From contig JAPEVC010000040.1 of NCBI GenBank assembly GCA_027946555.1, forward strand, positions 62,001-126,000: 64,000 nt of DNA. Direction: 5' to 3'. This document shows positions 34,701 through 47,269 of the stretch, one piece after another. The notes under the pieces are model-generated. The model searched no databases. It saw only the letters and a list, made by a program, of their open reading frames with translations, and was not told the DNA's origin. The position numbers were made by a program, and so were the translations under genes. Source of the stretch: Gnomoniopsis sp. IMI 355080. Taxonomy: Eukaryota > Ascomycota > Sordariomycetes > Diaporthales > Gnomoniaceae. Every line of letters starts with the position of its first letter. Within the stretch, counting starts at the first letter, position 1.

Positions 34701-37700
34701 TCCTCGAAAGCGACAGTTCGCAACGTCTCGAGATAATTGGCAACCATCATGCTCGGCGAAACGGTGTCCTCACTGAACCAGACCATACCGCATCGACTGA
34801 CAGTTGCCAGCGTGGCATACTTTAAGTTCTCAACCTCGAACATGATGCGGACGTTGGCTGGTAAATTCAGACGCTCGCCATTCGGCAGGGTAAGCAGCTT
34901 GTTGTCGTCAAGAACACTGTTCAAGTTCTCCACCCATTCAGGATCGACATCGCCATCGAAGACGATCCAGTGGCGCTTCGAGTCCTCGCCACGAAGGTTG
35001 TCCACGATCTTGCGCAGAATGCTCGTGAACAAACCATCCGTCCACTCGCGTGTGGTAGAATCCAGGTTACCGTAGAGGGCCTCTTTAGACATGACCTTGG
35101 AATCGATGACATGAGACACGCCCTCAACACCTTCGACCTGATGCAACGCCTCAAGCAAAAGTCTCCAAGCAGCTGACTTTCCAGAACCGGAGTTTCCGAC
35201 CATCATGACACCATGGTGAATTTTCTGGATCTGATAGAGTTGCAGGATCTTGGTCATCCATAGGTCGTTGACCACAAGTTGTCTCTCGCCAGCCAGACGA
35301 CGGATAGCCTCTTCCAATTTCTGCAAGTTGGCCGGCACATATTTGACACTGGGGAAGCAGTCCTCCTCGATGCCCATCATAATTTCAACATCTGACTTGA
35401 TCAGCTTGGGGGCGATGGTTTCGCGAATGCTCTGAACAATGATCTCGGGCTCAACCACTTCTTCGGCGCCAAGATTACCACCGCTCTCAAGGAGTCGAGC
35501 ACGCTTGAGGCCACCAGAGCTGACCAGTACACTCTTCAACGCACGGAGACCGAAGTCGTAGTGGGCTTGCTTTGACAATTTGGCGGCACACTGATCGAAG
35601 AATGGTACAGTGTGCTTTGAGAGTTGCTTAGCCTGGTTGAAGCCCTGCGAGTATAGCATGACTTCGGCAATGAGCTCTTTGTCGGGTTTGGACATTGCCA
35701 CGCTGCGGAAGAGCTTCTTGAGGTTATCTGGCAGGTTGGAACGACCAGCATAACCAGGATTCATCGTGATGAATATGCCTGTGTCCTCGTTGACGTGAAG
35801 CTGGCGGCCAACCAGTTCAATCTGAGCCTTGTCATCTGTGACGCCTTCCTTGAGTCCAAGTTGGATGTTTTGGATCTGCTGGGAGACAGCAGATAAAATT
35901 CTCTCCTCCAGACGATTGAACTCATCGAAACAGCCCCAGGCGCCGACCTGGCAGATACCGAGGAAGATGCGACCCATGGCCTGGAAATCGAAAGTGTCGT
36001 CACAGCAGAAGACCAGAGTGAATCTGCCGAGCTCAACACCAAGCGCTTTGACGGACTCTGTCTTTCCGGTACCAGCAGGCCCATAAGGTGAACCACCAAG
36101 CCGCTGGCAAAGACCCTGGGTGAGAGTGAGGAAGCATCTGTCAGTCAGCGGCGTCCTGACCAGTCTGTCTGGGACACCGAGATATTCGAAGCCGTAGTTG
36201 AGCTTGGCATTGGCCATCTTGATGTGAAGACGGTCGATGAAGTCGCCTTGTGGTGTGTACACGTAGCGCATTTGAAGCAGCCACATGTAGTGCGTCGGAG
36301 TGTTGGCGTTAAGTTGGACCAGCTTTTCGATGGTGTCACGCTGGTGCACACATTCGGTGATGAGCTGTTCGCACTTCTTCCTCAACAGCACGTCCAAATC
36401 ACCCAGGACCGTGCTGGCGAGCAAGCGCAGGACCTGGACCTCACGGTCAAAAAGTGATTGGAGGTCCTTGCCGCCATCAGCTAGTGCCTGATCAACTGCA
36501 GTGGTCCAAACGGCCTGCGTAGCTAGCACCACGATCTGACTGGGGTATGCTTCCATGAAATCATTCAACGCAGCTTGCTCGATTGTCGCGTTGGAAAAGA
36601 TGGGTGTGTACTGTTCGACCGCCTCAGCGAGCAGCTCAGCCAAGGTGGCTTTCATGCCACTTTCTAGGAGAGCAAGCCAGTCATTGATCTTGGGAGTCTG
36701 TATGACAGAGATTTGTTTCTTCAGTCGGACAATTTCGTTTTCTTTGGACGTGAAGCCAGAGATGACGCCTTCTTCGTCCATGACCAGACCCGAAAGACCC
36801 GCGAACATCTTCTTGAAGTGCTTCGCAATACGTAGGGTGTCGTTGCTATTACCGATCATCTCCAGAAGATCCTCGTCACCCACGAAGTAAAATCGGGGGA
36901 ATGAAACACGCTCTTTCTCGAGATATTCACCGAGAGCTTTCTGAATTTTGTTGAGAAGCTCAGCCAGACGTTCCAGAGATTTTTGGACATTTGGAATGTT
37001 CAGCACATCAAGCACGGTAGGTTGCTTGTAGACCTTCTTCATGACCGCCGAGAACTCGCTGTTGATGTTCTGAAATCTTGAAGACTCAATGGGCAGCAAG
37101 TGCTTGATGTCTGCATTGCCAGTGAACACACCCTCGAGGTACACCCACTGGCGCTGGACGTCGATCCAGACGTCAAAGAGCACGTGGACACGGTTCAACC
37201 TGTCCTCCCAGGTAGAGGCCTCCTCCTCGAACTCTTTGTAGTATGGAGAATGCCTCATTGCTTGGAGAGAATTCAGATTCTCGCTACATTTCGCGAAAAG
37301 ATCGTCCCAGCCACGAATGAGGCGACACTTGTTTTGGTAGTTGACAAGATCGATGTGGTAATTAGTCCAATCCTCCTTGACTTGCTTGAGGAATTCCTCC
37401 AATGCCATCTCGCCCTGAGCCTGAGCAATGATGTCCTTGATGATGACCTCGGTTGCCACGAGGTTGAGGTCCCAGACATCGCCCAAAGTCATGGACACGG
37501 GTGAATACCGCTTGCCTGGCTTAATTTGCTTCCAGATTTTGGTCCAGTGGCGGTCCCGCACAGCTTCAGATTTCAGATCTCCTAGAAGAGAGTTGACCTT
37601 GAGGTATTGACGCAAGATATTTTGAATATGCTCGAAGGCAGCGTATTGACGCATCCGACTGGGCATCTCCTTGGTCATCTTGATAAGGCCGTCAATCGAG

Positions 37701-40700
37701 GACCTGACTTTCCTCGGCTGAACGCTAGTCCACAGCATCTCGCGGAGCTCATTGAGACTCTTCCAAATCAAAGACAATGAGGCCCAAACAGACTTGAAGT
37801 CTTGAACTTCCTCCAGGATGACACCCAGCGATGAATCACCAGATGCGGGGAGATCAAGAGCCTCCTTTGCTTTCGCGACCATTGCAAACTCTTCCTGTAA
37901 CTGCGTAATCCTCATCTCAAATGAACTCAAAGTAGCATTCGCCTCATCTGGAGGAATAGTACCTGACACAGGCTTCTCCTCGTTCCACTGATTGGCGACC
38001 TCAGTGATTTTGTCAGCCACGACTTTGTCTTCAGCGCTGATCTTGGCGCGCAGAGCATCTGTCTGGTCTTGCACAACTTTGGACTTGCGTGCGAGGAGCT
38101 CGTTCAGTGCATCCCACATGCCATCCACCTGCTCCGCATGCAGCCAGTCGTTGGGAAACTGATACCGTTGCCTCACAAGAGTGGACTCGCCCTGACGGAA
38201 CATTTCAACTTCAGGTGCCCACAGCTTGACTTGCCTCTTGCAGCTTTGGACGATCGTGATAAATTGCACAGCCTGCGCAGTGGAAGATGCCTCCAGACTC
38301 TGGCCCTCCAAGTCTCTTCGGCCCTTCTCAAGTTCAGCATGAACATCACGCATGCGATTTGAGAGGCGACTGGCGAATTTGAGGAGGATGTCATGCTGCC
38401 ATTGGTCATATTTCGCGTTGACTTTGGTTTGGACTTGATCATAGTCGATGGTGATATGACCAAAAGAGCGACTGACTTCAGAGGTGTCAAAAGTCTGGCG
38501 AGTCTTCCGAATCTCTTGCAGAAGTTGCAGCCATCGAGAGAGCTGATCACCCAGAAGGTCGTAAACTTGGTCCGACTGCAAATCCCAGAGAGATTGGAAT
38601 TGCAGCCACTTATCGACATAGCCTCCTACCTCCGAGAGCTTCTTTTCCACGCAGTTGTGGACTCGAGTAAGCATCTCAGTGCATTCAGCGGGCAGGTCGT
38701 TGAACTTGGCCTCCTGGTACGACACTGTGCTCAAGCTCATCTGGTAACGAGTTGCCTTGACCTTGGGCAAGTTGCAGATAACACCAAGCCAATCTTGAAG
38801 TTGCGAGATCCAACTAGCTCGTGCATACTCCATTGGTGGATCCAAATAGATAACTTGGTTTCGCATGGTGATTTCATGGACGAGCCGCTTCATGGTTGGC
38901 TTGTCTGACTTGACCTCAGCGGCACCTTCTATCATTGTCCTGCGGCGGGTGTCATCGCCCGCAACGTGTTCATCCTCGAATGCCTCAATCCAGTACTGGA
39001 TAGCGCGCTGAAGGCGTACCAGGAGTGTATCTTTGATTTGGGTGTTCATGCCCTCAACCCAGTAGCCCAAGTTGACGTATTGCTCCAGATTTAGCTGATC
39101 CACAGCCTCCTGGATCGTCCTCAGTCTTGACTCAAAAGCTGAGGCTTCGTAAGGACAAGTGCCAAGCTCAGCAAGAGACTTTTGCACCGTTATGTTGATA
39201 GTAGCCAGCGTCGTTGTCTTGGTTTGAAGTAATGATACCTTCGCAGCAAGCTCTTTTACAAAAGCAACGTGCTTGCTCTCGCCCTTGGCAGAATCCGTCC
39301 TGAAATGCAGCTCGTACATATTGTTGAATGATTCCCATCGCAGAGGCATACCCTTGAGGATAACCTGTTGCACGTCGTTGCGGTAACCGCTGAGCAGTAC
39401 AGATACATCCGGCATTTCTGCGATCTGACGATCCGTTTGTGCAAAAGTGCGGGCACTCTCCATCAAACTGACGGCAAAAGGATAGACTCGCTTCGCCTCT
39501 TTCGAAACGCTGTTGATGGCGTGCGGAACGGAATAGTTGAGCCACGTAAGATTTCGAACCTCTTTGAACAGAGCGATCACCTGCGCATCGAAATTGATCT
39601 GAAGCTCCAAAGCATTACCAGCAGCCCGTATCTTGTTGACTGTGAAAATAAGGCCCGATATCGTGATGTTCTTCCTCTGAACGTCGTGCAGCCAGGCATC
39701 GTAGATTGGTCTTGTGTCCAGCTTCTTGCGAAATAGATCACCCTCATTCTTGAGCCTCTCTCCTTCGCTATGAAGGGCCCAATTCTCACCCAGTACGGCC
39801 TCTACTTTCTTCATATAGCCGTCAAGCTGACGCTCAATCTGGCGAGCCCAGATGATGGCCCCAGACACGGGCGGTAGATCGTGAAGCTGCGCCATGGCAT
39901 GGGCTTCAGAGTGTCCGTACTGCTGCTTGAAACGCTCATGCAGCGAGCTGATAGCTTGCTTCACGTTGTCGATGAGCTGAGTCTGGTACTCTGCTATAGC
40001 ACCACGAATCTTCGGCCTGACGAACAGTGCGTTGAACTTGGAAAAGACACGGAACATTTCGTTGGCGTTCCTGGCCGTTGCCAGACGATCTCGTAGTCGA
40101 GCAATGATAGAGTTTTCCACGCGAGAAGTTCGCTCATTGTAAATCTCCTCGGCCTTCGCCCATCGGTTAGTTCCCTCTTCGGACACATCAAGTAGATCAA
40201 CGTTCCTCAAAGCCTCCCAGGCCTGCTTGACCTCCTCAACCGCATCGACGTCGCCCATCTCTTCAACCACCACACCGCCTGCGTTGGCTGCTCCATCCGG
40301 TAGCTCAGTGACTGTCGCCTTCGGCCCCAAGACATCGACTATGGTCTTCTGCAGTTGTTCGTGATTGTCGCGGAATGTGCCGACGTATTTCAAGCGCTCT
40401 TGAAGATCTTGGTGTTTGGGATTGATCTTGATTGGGATAAACTTTTCATTCCTCCTCCGGGTGACATCGCGAGCAACATCCGTAAAGGCTTTGCGCTGGT
40501 CGTCCCACATTTTGAACACCTTCTCAGCCATGCGCATCACATTCCTGAATTCCTGATAATCAAGATCGACGAGCTCTGTTCCGGGCAGCAAACGGTGCAT
40601 GACCTCATCCAGGTCTGCGGAGATCGCCTCCACAAGAGGAAGAGCGCGACGAATGGGATAAGGGCATATTCGCAGCTTCTTATTCAGATGTGTGAAAATT

Positions 40701-41949
40701 TGTTCGATAGCATCCTTGATCTTCGGCAAGGACGTTGCCGAAAGAAGCTCATCCAAGGGGAAATCTCGCATGAGCTGGTTGTACTTCTGGACTGTGTCCA
40801 TAGCCTCCTTTAATCCCGTGTCTGCACCGAAGCTGACCGTGGCCTGGAAGCGCTTCGCTTTCTTCAAGATCTCCAACGTCAGGCGCACACCGTCACTAGA
40901 AAGCTGCGTCTCGATACCAGCTAAAGCTGCTTCCATGGACAGCCAGAAATTGATCTCCTGGTTGGCAGTGCCGGTCGCCGGATCCCGATTCATCTTGGTA
41001 ATGACCTGAATGGACTTGATCCAGTTGTTCACGTTCGCTTGCAAATTGTTTAGAAACTGGCTGTCAGACAACAGTGCTGTAGGTATAAAATCGATCGACG
41101 GCGTCGTGTTACGAGCGGCAGCTTCATCGAGAGCATTCTGTACGTATGGGTGAAAAGGCAGTAGGACTTCGGGGATTTCAACGTTTTGCTGCAGATGTGA
41201 CAAGCTCAACTCAAGTTCGGTCCACCTCTTCTTTGTGACGGGAATACCAGTCTTCGCATCAACATCAGCCCTGCCACGGCTACCACCGATCATTTGCTGA
41301 CTCTTGGTGCTCGCATCAAAGTACGGGGCCAGACCATTGTGCAGATAAAGCTGGAGGTATTCGAAGGGGGATGCTGATGGTCCCTGTTCGCTGGCAGTGG
41401 CAGCGAGGTATGCCGGACCCGGAAGGTTGAGGACTTGAAGCTGGGAGGATATCGGTACGGCTGGGTCAAGAGGTTGAGGCCGCTTGAGGAGGACAAGGAA
41501 TGCCACGGTCGTAGCTGTAGAGGACAGATCCGACGCGATCGTGTACGTATGGGCTGGAGGCTCTGCAAGAAAACATGATTAGCAAAGCTGTACACTGGCT
41601 AGACATTTGGGTGCATGGACATACTTGACTCTCCATCGCCATTTTCCAGCGGAGGGGTCGCGGGAAGGTCTTTCTGGATGTACAAGGACACTTGCGCCTC
41701 GTTTGTGAAGCGAGTGCATCGCTGAAGGGTATCGGAGTAACGGGACTTGGAAAGAAGGCTGCCAGGTGCTTCCAACTCTTCGCGAGTTGCCCCAAGGGCG
41801 GCCGCGAGCAGTTGGGTGAGGTGGTCGATCACTCGGGCAGGATCCATGGCGACTAGAACAGCACCGTTGATGCCGTTGCTGCCATTGCTACCATTGCTAT
41901 CGCCATTTAGTGGCGTCAGCGGTCGTTGAGGCGACACTGCCGCGTCCAT
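28783..41949 (-). CDS. nudA: Cytoplasmic dynein 1 heavy chain
   Basis: Three exons, 41949..41625, 41562..29303 (12.26 kb without an intron) and 29244..28783, encode 4348 residues, close to other filamentous-fungal dynein heavy chains. The start MDAAVSPQRP is followed by a Ser/Asn/Gly-rich linker. The tail runs to about 1400 and the motor ring carries four P-loops: GPAGTGKTE at about 1934 (AAA1), GNSGSGKS at about 2228 (AAA2), GPPGSGKT at about 2593 (AAA3) and GVSGSGKT at about 2936 (AAA4). The coiled-coil stalk with the microtubule-binding tip lies at about 3100-3400, then AAA5/6. The protein ends shortly after LGLPANAEKLLLVG, so it has the short C-terminal domain of fungal dyneins. It drives minus-end transport of nuclei and endosomes. 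Confidence 0.97.
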
Positions 41950-43013
41950 GTTGGGCTTGCTGGTGTCGCAAGTGATGGACAAAGTAGGTTGTCGGGGAAG
42001 AAGTCTCAAGGTTTCGCCGTCATTTCTTCGCAGAGCAGTCGGTCAAGGGCTGTCGGAATTTCGCCAACAACGCGCAATAGTATCAAGACAGATAGACGGA
42101 ATCAAAAAGAAGGATTAACAATTCGATAAAGGGTATCTCGGTGCTCTCCAGAATGCCGTTGACTTGAATAGACGAAAGGATGGATGTTCCGTAACAGTTG
42201 TTGCTAATGTGCAGTCCCTGATGAGGGAGTGTATTTGAAATGAGTGATTGGCGGTCGTGACTTGTTTGAATGTTGCTGTTGACTTTCGACCCTCATGCGT
42301 CCCGCGGCAGAACCCTGACACGCTGCAGCTCTGTCCACGCGCAGGGCTACTGCAGCCCAGCCGTTATCAACATACCCCTGTCCGCGACGTACTAGTGGGC
42401 TTGAGGGACCCGTTCCCTCTTTGATTGGCCGCTAGCTTGATGGTGTTTCATGCAACAATCGTCAGAGCCAGACTCTCTGCCTCTCTGTCACTCAAAATAT
42501 CTCGTAAATGTGAAATGAGAAAGACTCGAGTGCTGAGTATGTCGAGATGGTCGGATTTGTTTTGATTGTTCTTGGCCTATGGATATATAAAAAGCCTCAC
42601 TGCCTTGCTCACTTTTGTATTTGTTGTCAGAAGGACATGTCGAAACCGTATACGGTCTGCGGCGACAATGCCCATGTCAAAATGGCTGAACAGGACTAGT
42701 ACCTTGATGAGCCTTCATTCTTTGGCTCCGGCTGTATTAGCACAGCGACTGCCTTCCAAGGTCTGAGATAGCACAAATCCCGACTCCCATCACAGGCCTT
42801 CCAATATGCCTAATTGCCAGCGACTTTTTCCATTGCCACGTGGCGTTACACTGAAAGCAAGGACCAAAACGCCTCACTAGGTACCTGAACCCCTCCCGAA
42901 GAAAAAAAAGGACGCCTGAGCCATCATGCCAGTATCCTCCGCCAATTCGTCCATTTCATGCATGAGTCGCATTCAATCATAACAGTTGTTTTCGCGCCAA
43001 CCTCCAAAACCGC
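41950..43013. other. Intergenic region
   Basis: This holds the promoter/leader of the dynein gene and the 3' flank of the FAR1-type gene. No further gene is seen. Confidence 0.5.
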
Positions 43014-44683
43014 TCATGAGCTGTTGCCTGGAAGGTTGTTGTCGTCGAGCTGATTAAGCTTCTCGCGTTGGTACATTACCCGCTCATTGCAGATGTCGAC
43101 GAACATCTCGAATTTCTGTATCTTCTTGTCCTTTTCCCGCACCTTCTCCTCCAGATCCGCGATTTTCTTGTGGTTATCCTCCTTCTCCTTGACGAGCTCT
43201 TCGTTGACCTTGGCAAGCTCTTTGCGTAGGTCCGCGATGATCCGTTCTTCAGCACTTGGACGAGGCTTGCTGTAGATGGCGGGCCGATCCTCAGCCAACC
43301 CAGCGTTCACCTTGGTGGGGTTGCGAGTGATCGCCGCACGCGCATTGTAAATATCTCGGGGCAGCAGGGGCACGTTCGGATTAGCGGCTTGAAGCATCTC
43401 CAGTGTTTGACTGACTCCGATGCCTGTATGTAACTCAGCTTCATTTATTCCATCCTTGGCTGCATTCATAAGTACGCACCTTGTTCCTTGAGTTCTTTCA
43501 CTGTGGCGACCATCTTGCTGTCGAGCTTCCTTGCTGCAGGGTGCTCCTTCAGGCTCTCGCTTGGTCCATGATTGTGCGTAAGATGCTGCGCGTTTGGACG
43601 GTACCGTACAGTCCACTGGGTCCTCTGCTCGATGGCGAAGAAGCCGAATTGGCAATCACATTTCCGAGATGATGTTTTTCGCTTTCGCATTTCCGGACTC
43701 ACGCGTTTCGGAGGCTTACCAGCACGGTCGCAGACAAAGAGTACCTTCTTCAGCCCGGGTACAGTCTTTTTGGATCTGCCGATGACAATGGCATAGCCAA
43801 CTGATGTACAGTATTCCAGAACCGCCTTGTGTACTGCATCAAGAGTGGGATAACTTCCACCCTCGGGCGGAGCTGACATCATGGCCCCCATGGGAGTCCG
43901 CGGCACAAAGGGGGACCCGTTCTCGCCGTTCTTCCCGTCGATACCGTCCTCGCCCGATTCTCCCATACTCTCGACGTCCATGGTATCTTCATGCTGAGCC
44001 TCGTGATTCTGCACAGAAGTTTCTACGTGTATTTGTTGAGGGGGCGGCGGTTGTTGCGGGGTCTGCTGCGGCTGAGGTTGAGCAGGCGGCTGAGGGGTCA
44101 AAACGGGATGCGAGTGGGGAGGAGTTGCTTGGGACATCATAGAATTCTCTTGGGCCATAGATTGTTGGTGGTTGATGGCCTGTTGACTTATTGCCTGCTG
44201 GCTCATCTGTTGTTGATTCATGGAGCCCTGATTGATGGTCTGCTGAGGCATGGACGGTTGGCCCATAGATTGTTGGCTCATGGGTTGGGGGTTCATGGGC
44301 TGCTGTGGAATATGCTGCTGTGCATGTGGCATCGTCGTCGGAATGTATCCCAGCGAATTGTTGTTCGATTGGGGAGGCATCTGTCGATGGGTCGTGGCTC
44401 GAGAACGCGAGCTCGGGACAGGCAGCTGGGCCTGCTGGGATCGCGAGCCATTCTGAACGTTGTGCTGTACGGGTGACGGATTTGGGGTTGTGTAGATTTG
44501 CGTGTAGTTGCTCTGCTGCGGCTGATGGGAAGAGTAGTGTTGATAGGGAGTAGAATGTTGTGCGAGGACTGGTTTGTTGGACGGTGGCGGCGGATAACCC
44601 TGGCTCCCTCCTTGACGCAACCCATTGCTATTGTTCAGGCCTGCTCCAAAAGACAGACCCGGATGGCCGGGCGCCGTCGACAT
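43014..44683 (-). CDS. FAR1-type DNA-binding domain protein with Q/M-rich region and C-terminal coiled coil
   Basis: Two exons, 44683..43480 and 43423..43014, encode 537 residues from MSTAPGHPG; an in-frame ATG at 44728 would add 15. Residues about 60-230 are low complexity and rich in Gln, Met, Ser and Pro. The FAR1-like domain at about 285-375 has paired Cys (KCDCQFGF) and His (LTHNHGPS) ligands in the WRKY/GCM1-like arrangement shared with MULE transposase-derived regulators. A coiled coil with alternating Glu/Lys lies at about 455-515. It is probably a nuclear regulator that dimerises through the coil. There is no transposase catalytic domain, so it is not an active element. Targets are unknown. 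Confidence 0.82.
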
Positions 44684-45406
44684 GATGGACAGGTTGGGAG
44701 AGGAGAGGCCACCAGAGCAGAAGGGCAATTGCCCGTCTCCAGCAATAAGAGCACGAAGAGCAAGGAGGACAGGCCAGGCGACAAGCCCTTGAAGACCTCG
44801 AAATGAGTCTCGCGATGCAGTTCGCGATGGGGTGGGTGTAAAGATGAGTGGGCTGGCTGGCTGGGGAGAGGTCGCGAATCAACCACGAAGGGGGGGTGAG
44901 GGTAGTAGGCACAAGCTGGCTGGCTGACGTGCTACGGCCGGCCCACGGGAGGGCTGGAGGGCTGGAACGATTCTCAGACCCACTGAGCGCACAGACCACC
45001 TGGGAACTTCGCGCTCCATGCAACGCTCCTCCAGCACCAGTTGAAACTAGACTGATTGATTACATTAGTAGTAGGTAGTACTCGCCTGTACCCTTTTTGT
45101 TTTTGCAATTGATCCGATCCAGCCAAGCCTTGTTCGCTTAGCGATATTGATAATCTATGACTTTAATTGTGTGATGCTTTCCAGGGTAATGGAGCCTGGA
45201 GAATGTCACCAAACCGGGCAAAACATGATGCCGCCGAGGTGGACCAAGGCCGCATTCTTGTGCTGAGCATTCACTCGTCTACCGTGAGAACCTTGGACCA
45301 GGTCCGGCGATTATTTCATCCACAACTTTACACCCACTCGGTATTCTCGCACAACATTCATATTGGAGGGTCGTCTCTGCCTACCTAACTCGGTAAGCGG
45401 CTGTTG

Positions 45407-45442
45407 CAGGCTCGGTAGCTTGTCAGGCTCGGTAGCTTGTCA
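45407..45442. repeat. 17-bp tandem duplication
   Basis: Two adjoining copies of CAGGCTCGGTAGCTTGT, the second followed by CA as in the first. This is a direct duplication with no spacer. Confidence 0.85.
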
Positions 45443-46689
45443 AGAAGCTTGCGAGCCTCACCAATACGCGAGCACACTTGTGCATACTCGACCAGCAAAG
45501 ACGTTTCAAGACGCTCGAAAATAGGCCTAATGTTTTCCTTGTTGATTCACTTCCTACGGCAGCCTCAAGGGTCTCTCTCGTATAACCTATTGCAAGCCAC
45601 CTGCAATCTGCAACTTGCAGCCTGCAACATGCAACCTGCAGAACAACGGGCCTCTATCCCCGCTCCACTGACTGTGGTCACACAACAACGTACCACCTGA
45701 ATGGAGGTTCACGGGCCGCACTTACGTCAAACCTCACAATGCTCGTCAGCTCAAAGCCAACAACATTGCTAGTGTCATTTTTATTGGCCGCAAGCCTGCT
45801 ACCAAACATGTACTGACGGCTTCGGAAAGTACCATGCAGCTTGCGCGTTGGGCTGTGCTTCTCGTCTGAAGATGTCAGGCCGCCAAGCTAAGATAGCAGA
45901 CATGGAGCCAACCAAGCCGCTGCTCCTATCATAATGTGCCAAAACTCACAACACAGCTGCGTGAGCTGGTTTGCCTCAGCCATACGGCCAAAGTGAGCCA
46001 TCCTTGGCGTTTGAGCGATGCGATGAGTATGCTTTCGGCCGGATAGTCCCTATTAAGTTACCGTTGATATGCTTTGGCTCTTGGCTTCCGATCTCAACGT
46101 CCTCCGAATACTAATAGTCTCTCGTCATAATACCCATCAGCAATACGTGGATACCCCGGATGTTTCGGCATTGATGTCAATCCCTCTTGAAGAGATCTTC
46201 GTGGGCCCCCACGGAGCACGATAGAATTCTTGGACTGTCTTGAATATCTCGGAACCCCTCGTTGCTCGACTGGCGTGTCCTGCTTTGCATGTGTTGTTGG
46301 CTAGACTCAAAGCTGAGGTCTCGCTGTAAACGGTCTGTAATACCAGTGACATGTTGTTGGTCGAAGCCTTCACAGGCAGCTTGTTACAGTGCCTGTGGGC
46401 AGCTAGGTATGTAGGCTATTGAGGTACTGTACATACCCAGGTAAGGGAAGGACCAGAGCCAAATACTGATCAGTGAATCACACCACCATTGAATTTGTGA
46501 AAAAAGTATGTCCGCAACCTCCTGCAGGCAACCCTTACAGAAAAACATCTTGCAGGAACAAGGCTTTGTAGCTTTAGTCCCTCGAAGTTCTTGGCACTTT
46601 GTACCTGTATTTGTTTTAAATTCTTTTCCCGGCCGAAGTGGTACTTCAGGAAGACGAATGCAAATAATATTGGAAATTGAAGGACTTCA

Positions 46690-46709
46690 GTACCTAGGTA
46701 CCTAGGTAG
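46690..46709. repeat. TACCTAGGTA palindromic repeat
   Basis: Overlapping copies of the palindrome TACCTAGGTA. Related motifs recur near 22190, 51860, 54650 and 55670, always between genes. Confidence 0.7.
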
Positions 46710-47269
46710 TTCATTACAGACTTACGATATCCAGTCTGTTCACTACAGCGTGTTGTAGGCAGTATCGGTCTAAGTGGTTGAGGGCAGGGGCATACCCTGT
46801 AGTGAGACAGGTACCTATCGTTACTACTCCCTTGGGGTCGCCTCTGCGCAAAGGGTGAGCATCGATGTCTGCGATGAAGCTTGACCTTTCACTGGTGAAG
46901 TTCGTCAGTTCACGTTGGAGGTAATATGTCAAATGCAGCTGTGTTCAACAGGCTTTGCTCCTGAGGGTGGCGAATATATCACATTCCAATTCTGCCGCGA
47001 AATCAATCCATCAGACCATCATTGCATTTCCTTTCGACTTATTGGGTTGCTCTGTTGGCCGTTTGTTTTACGGGAATCTGGCACAGCCAAACAGCATGAT
47101 GATTTGACAGTCACATCTGGTGCGCTGTAACACTTGCGGCAGTTAGCTGCAGGCCATCAAAGAGTGCATGAGGCAATCTAGACCTCTCCACGACTTGGTC
47201 TGGAAGGCGACTCACACCGAATCTACGTGAACGCATCGACCGCGCGCTTCAAAAGCCCAACAACATAAC

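Larger units (their letters stand above)
44684..47269. other. Gene-poor interval with short repeats
   Basis: A 2.6-kb stretch with no convincing gene. It starts with the leader of the FAR1-type gene. A 17-bp tandem duplication, CTGCAA-type short repeats near 45600-45642 and a TACCTAGGTA repeat near 46690 are present. Small open frames lack recognisable motifs. A decayed mobile element is possible but not shown. Confidence 0.45.
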
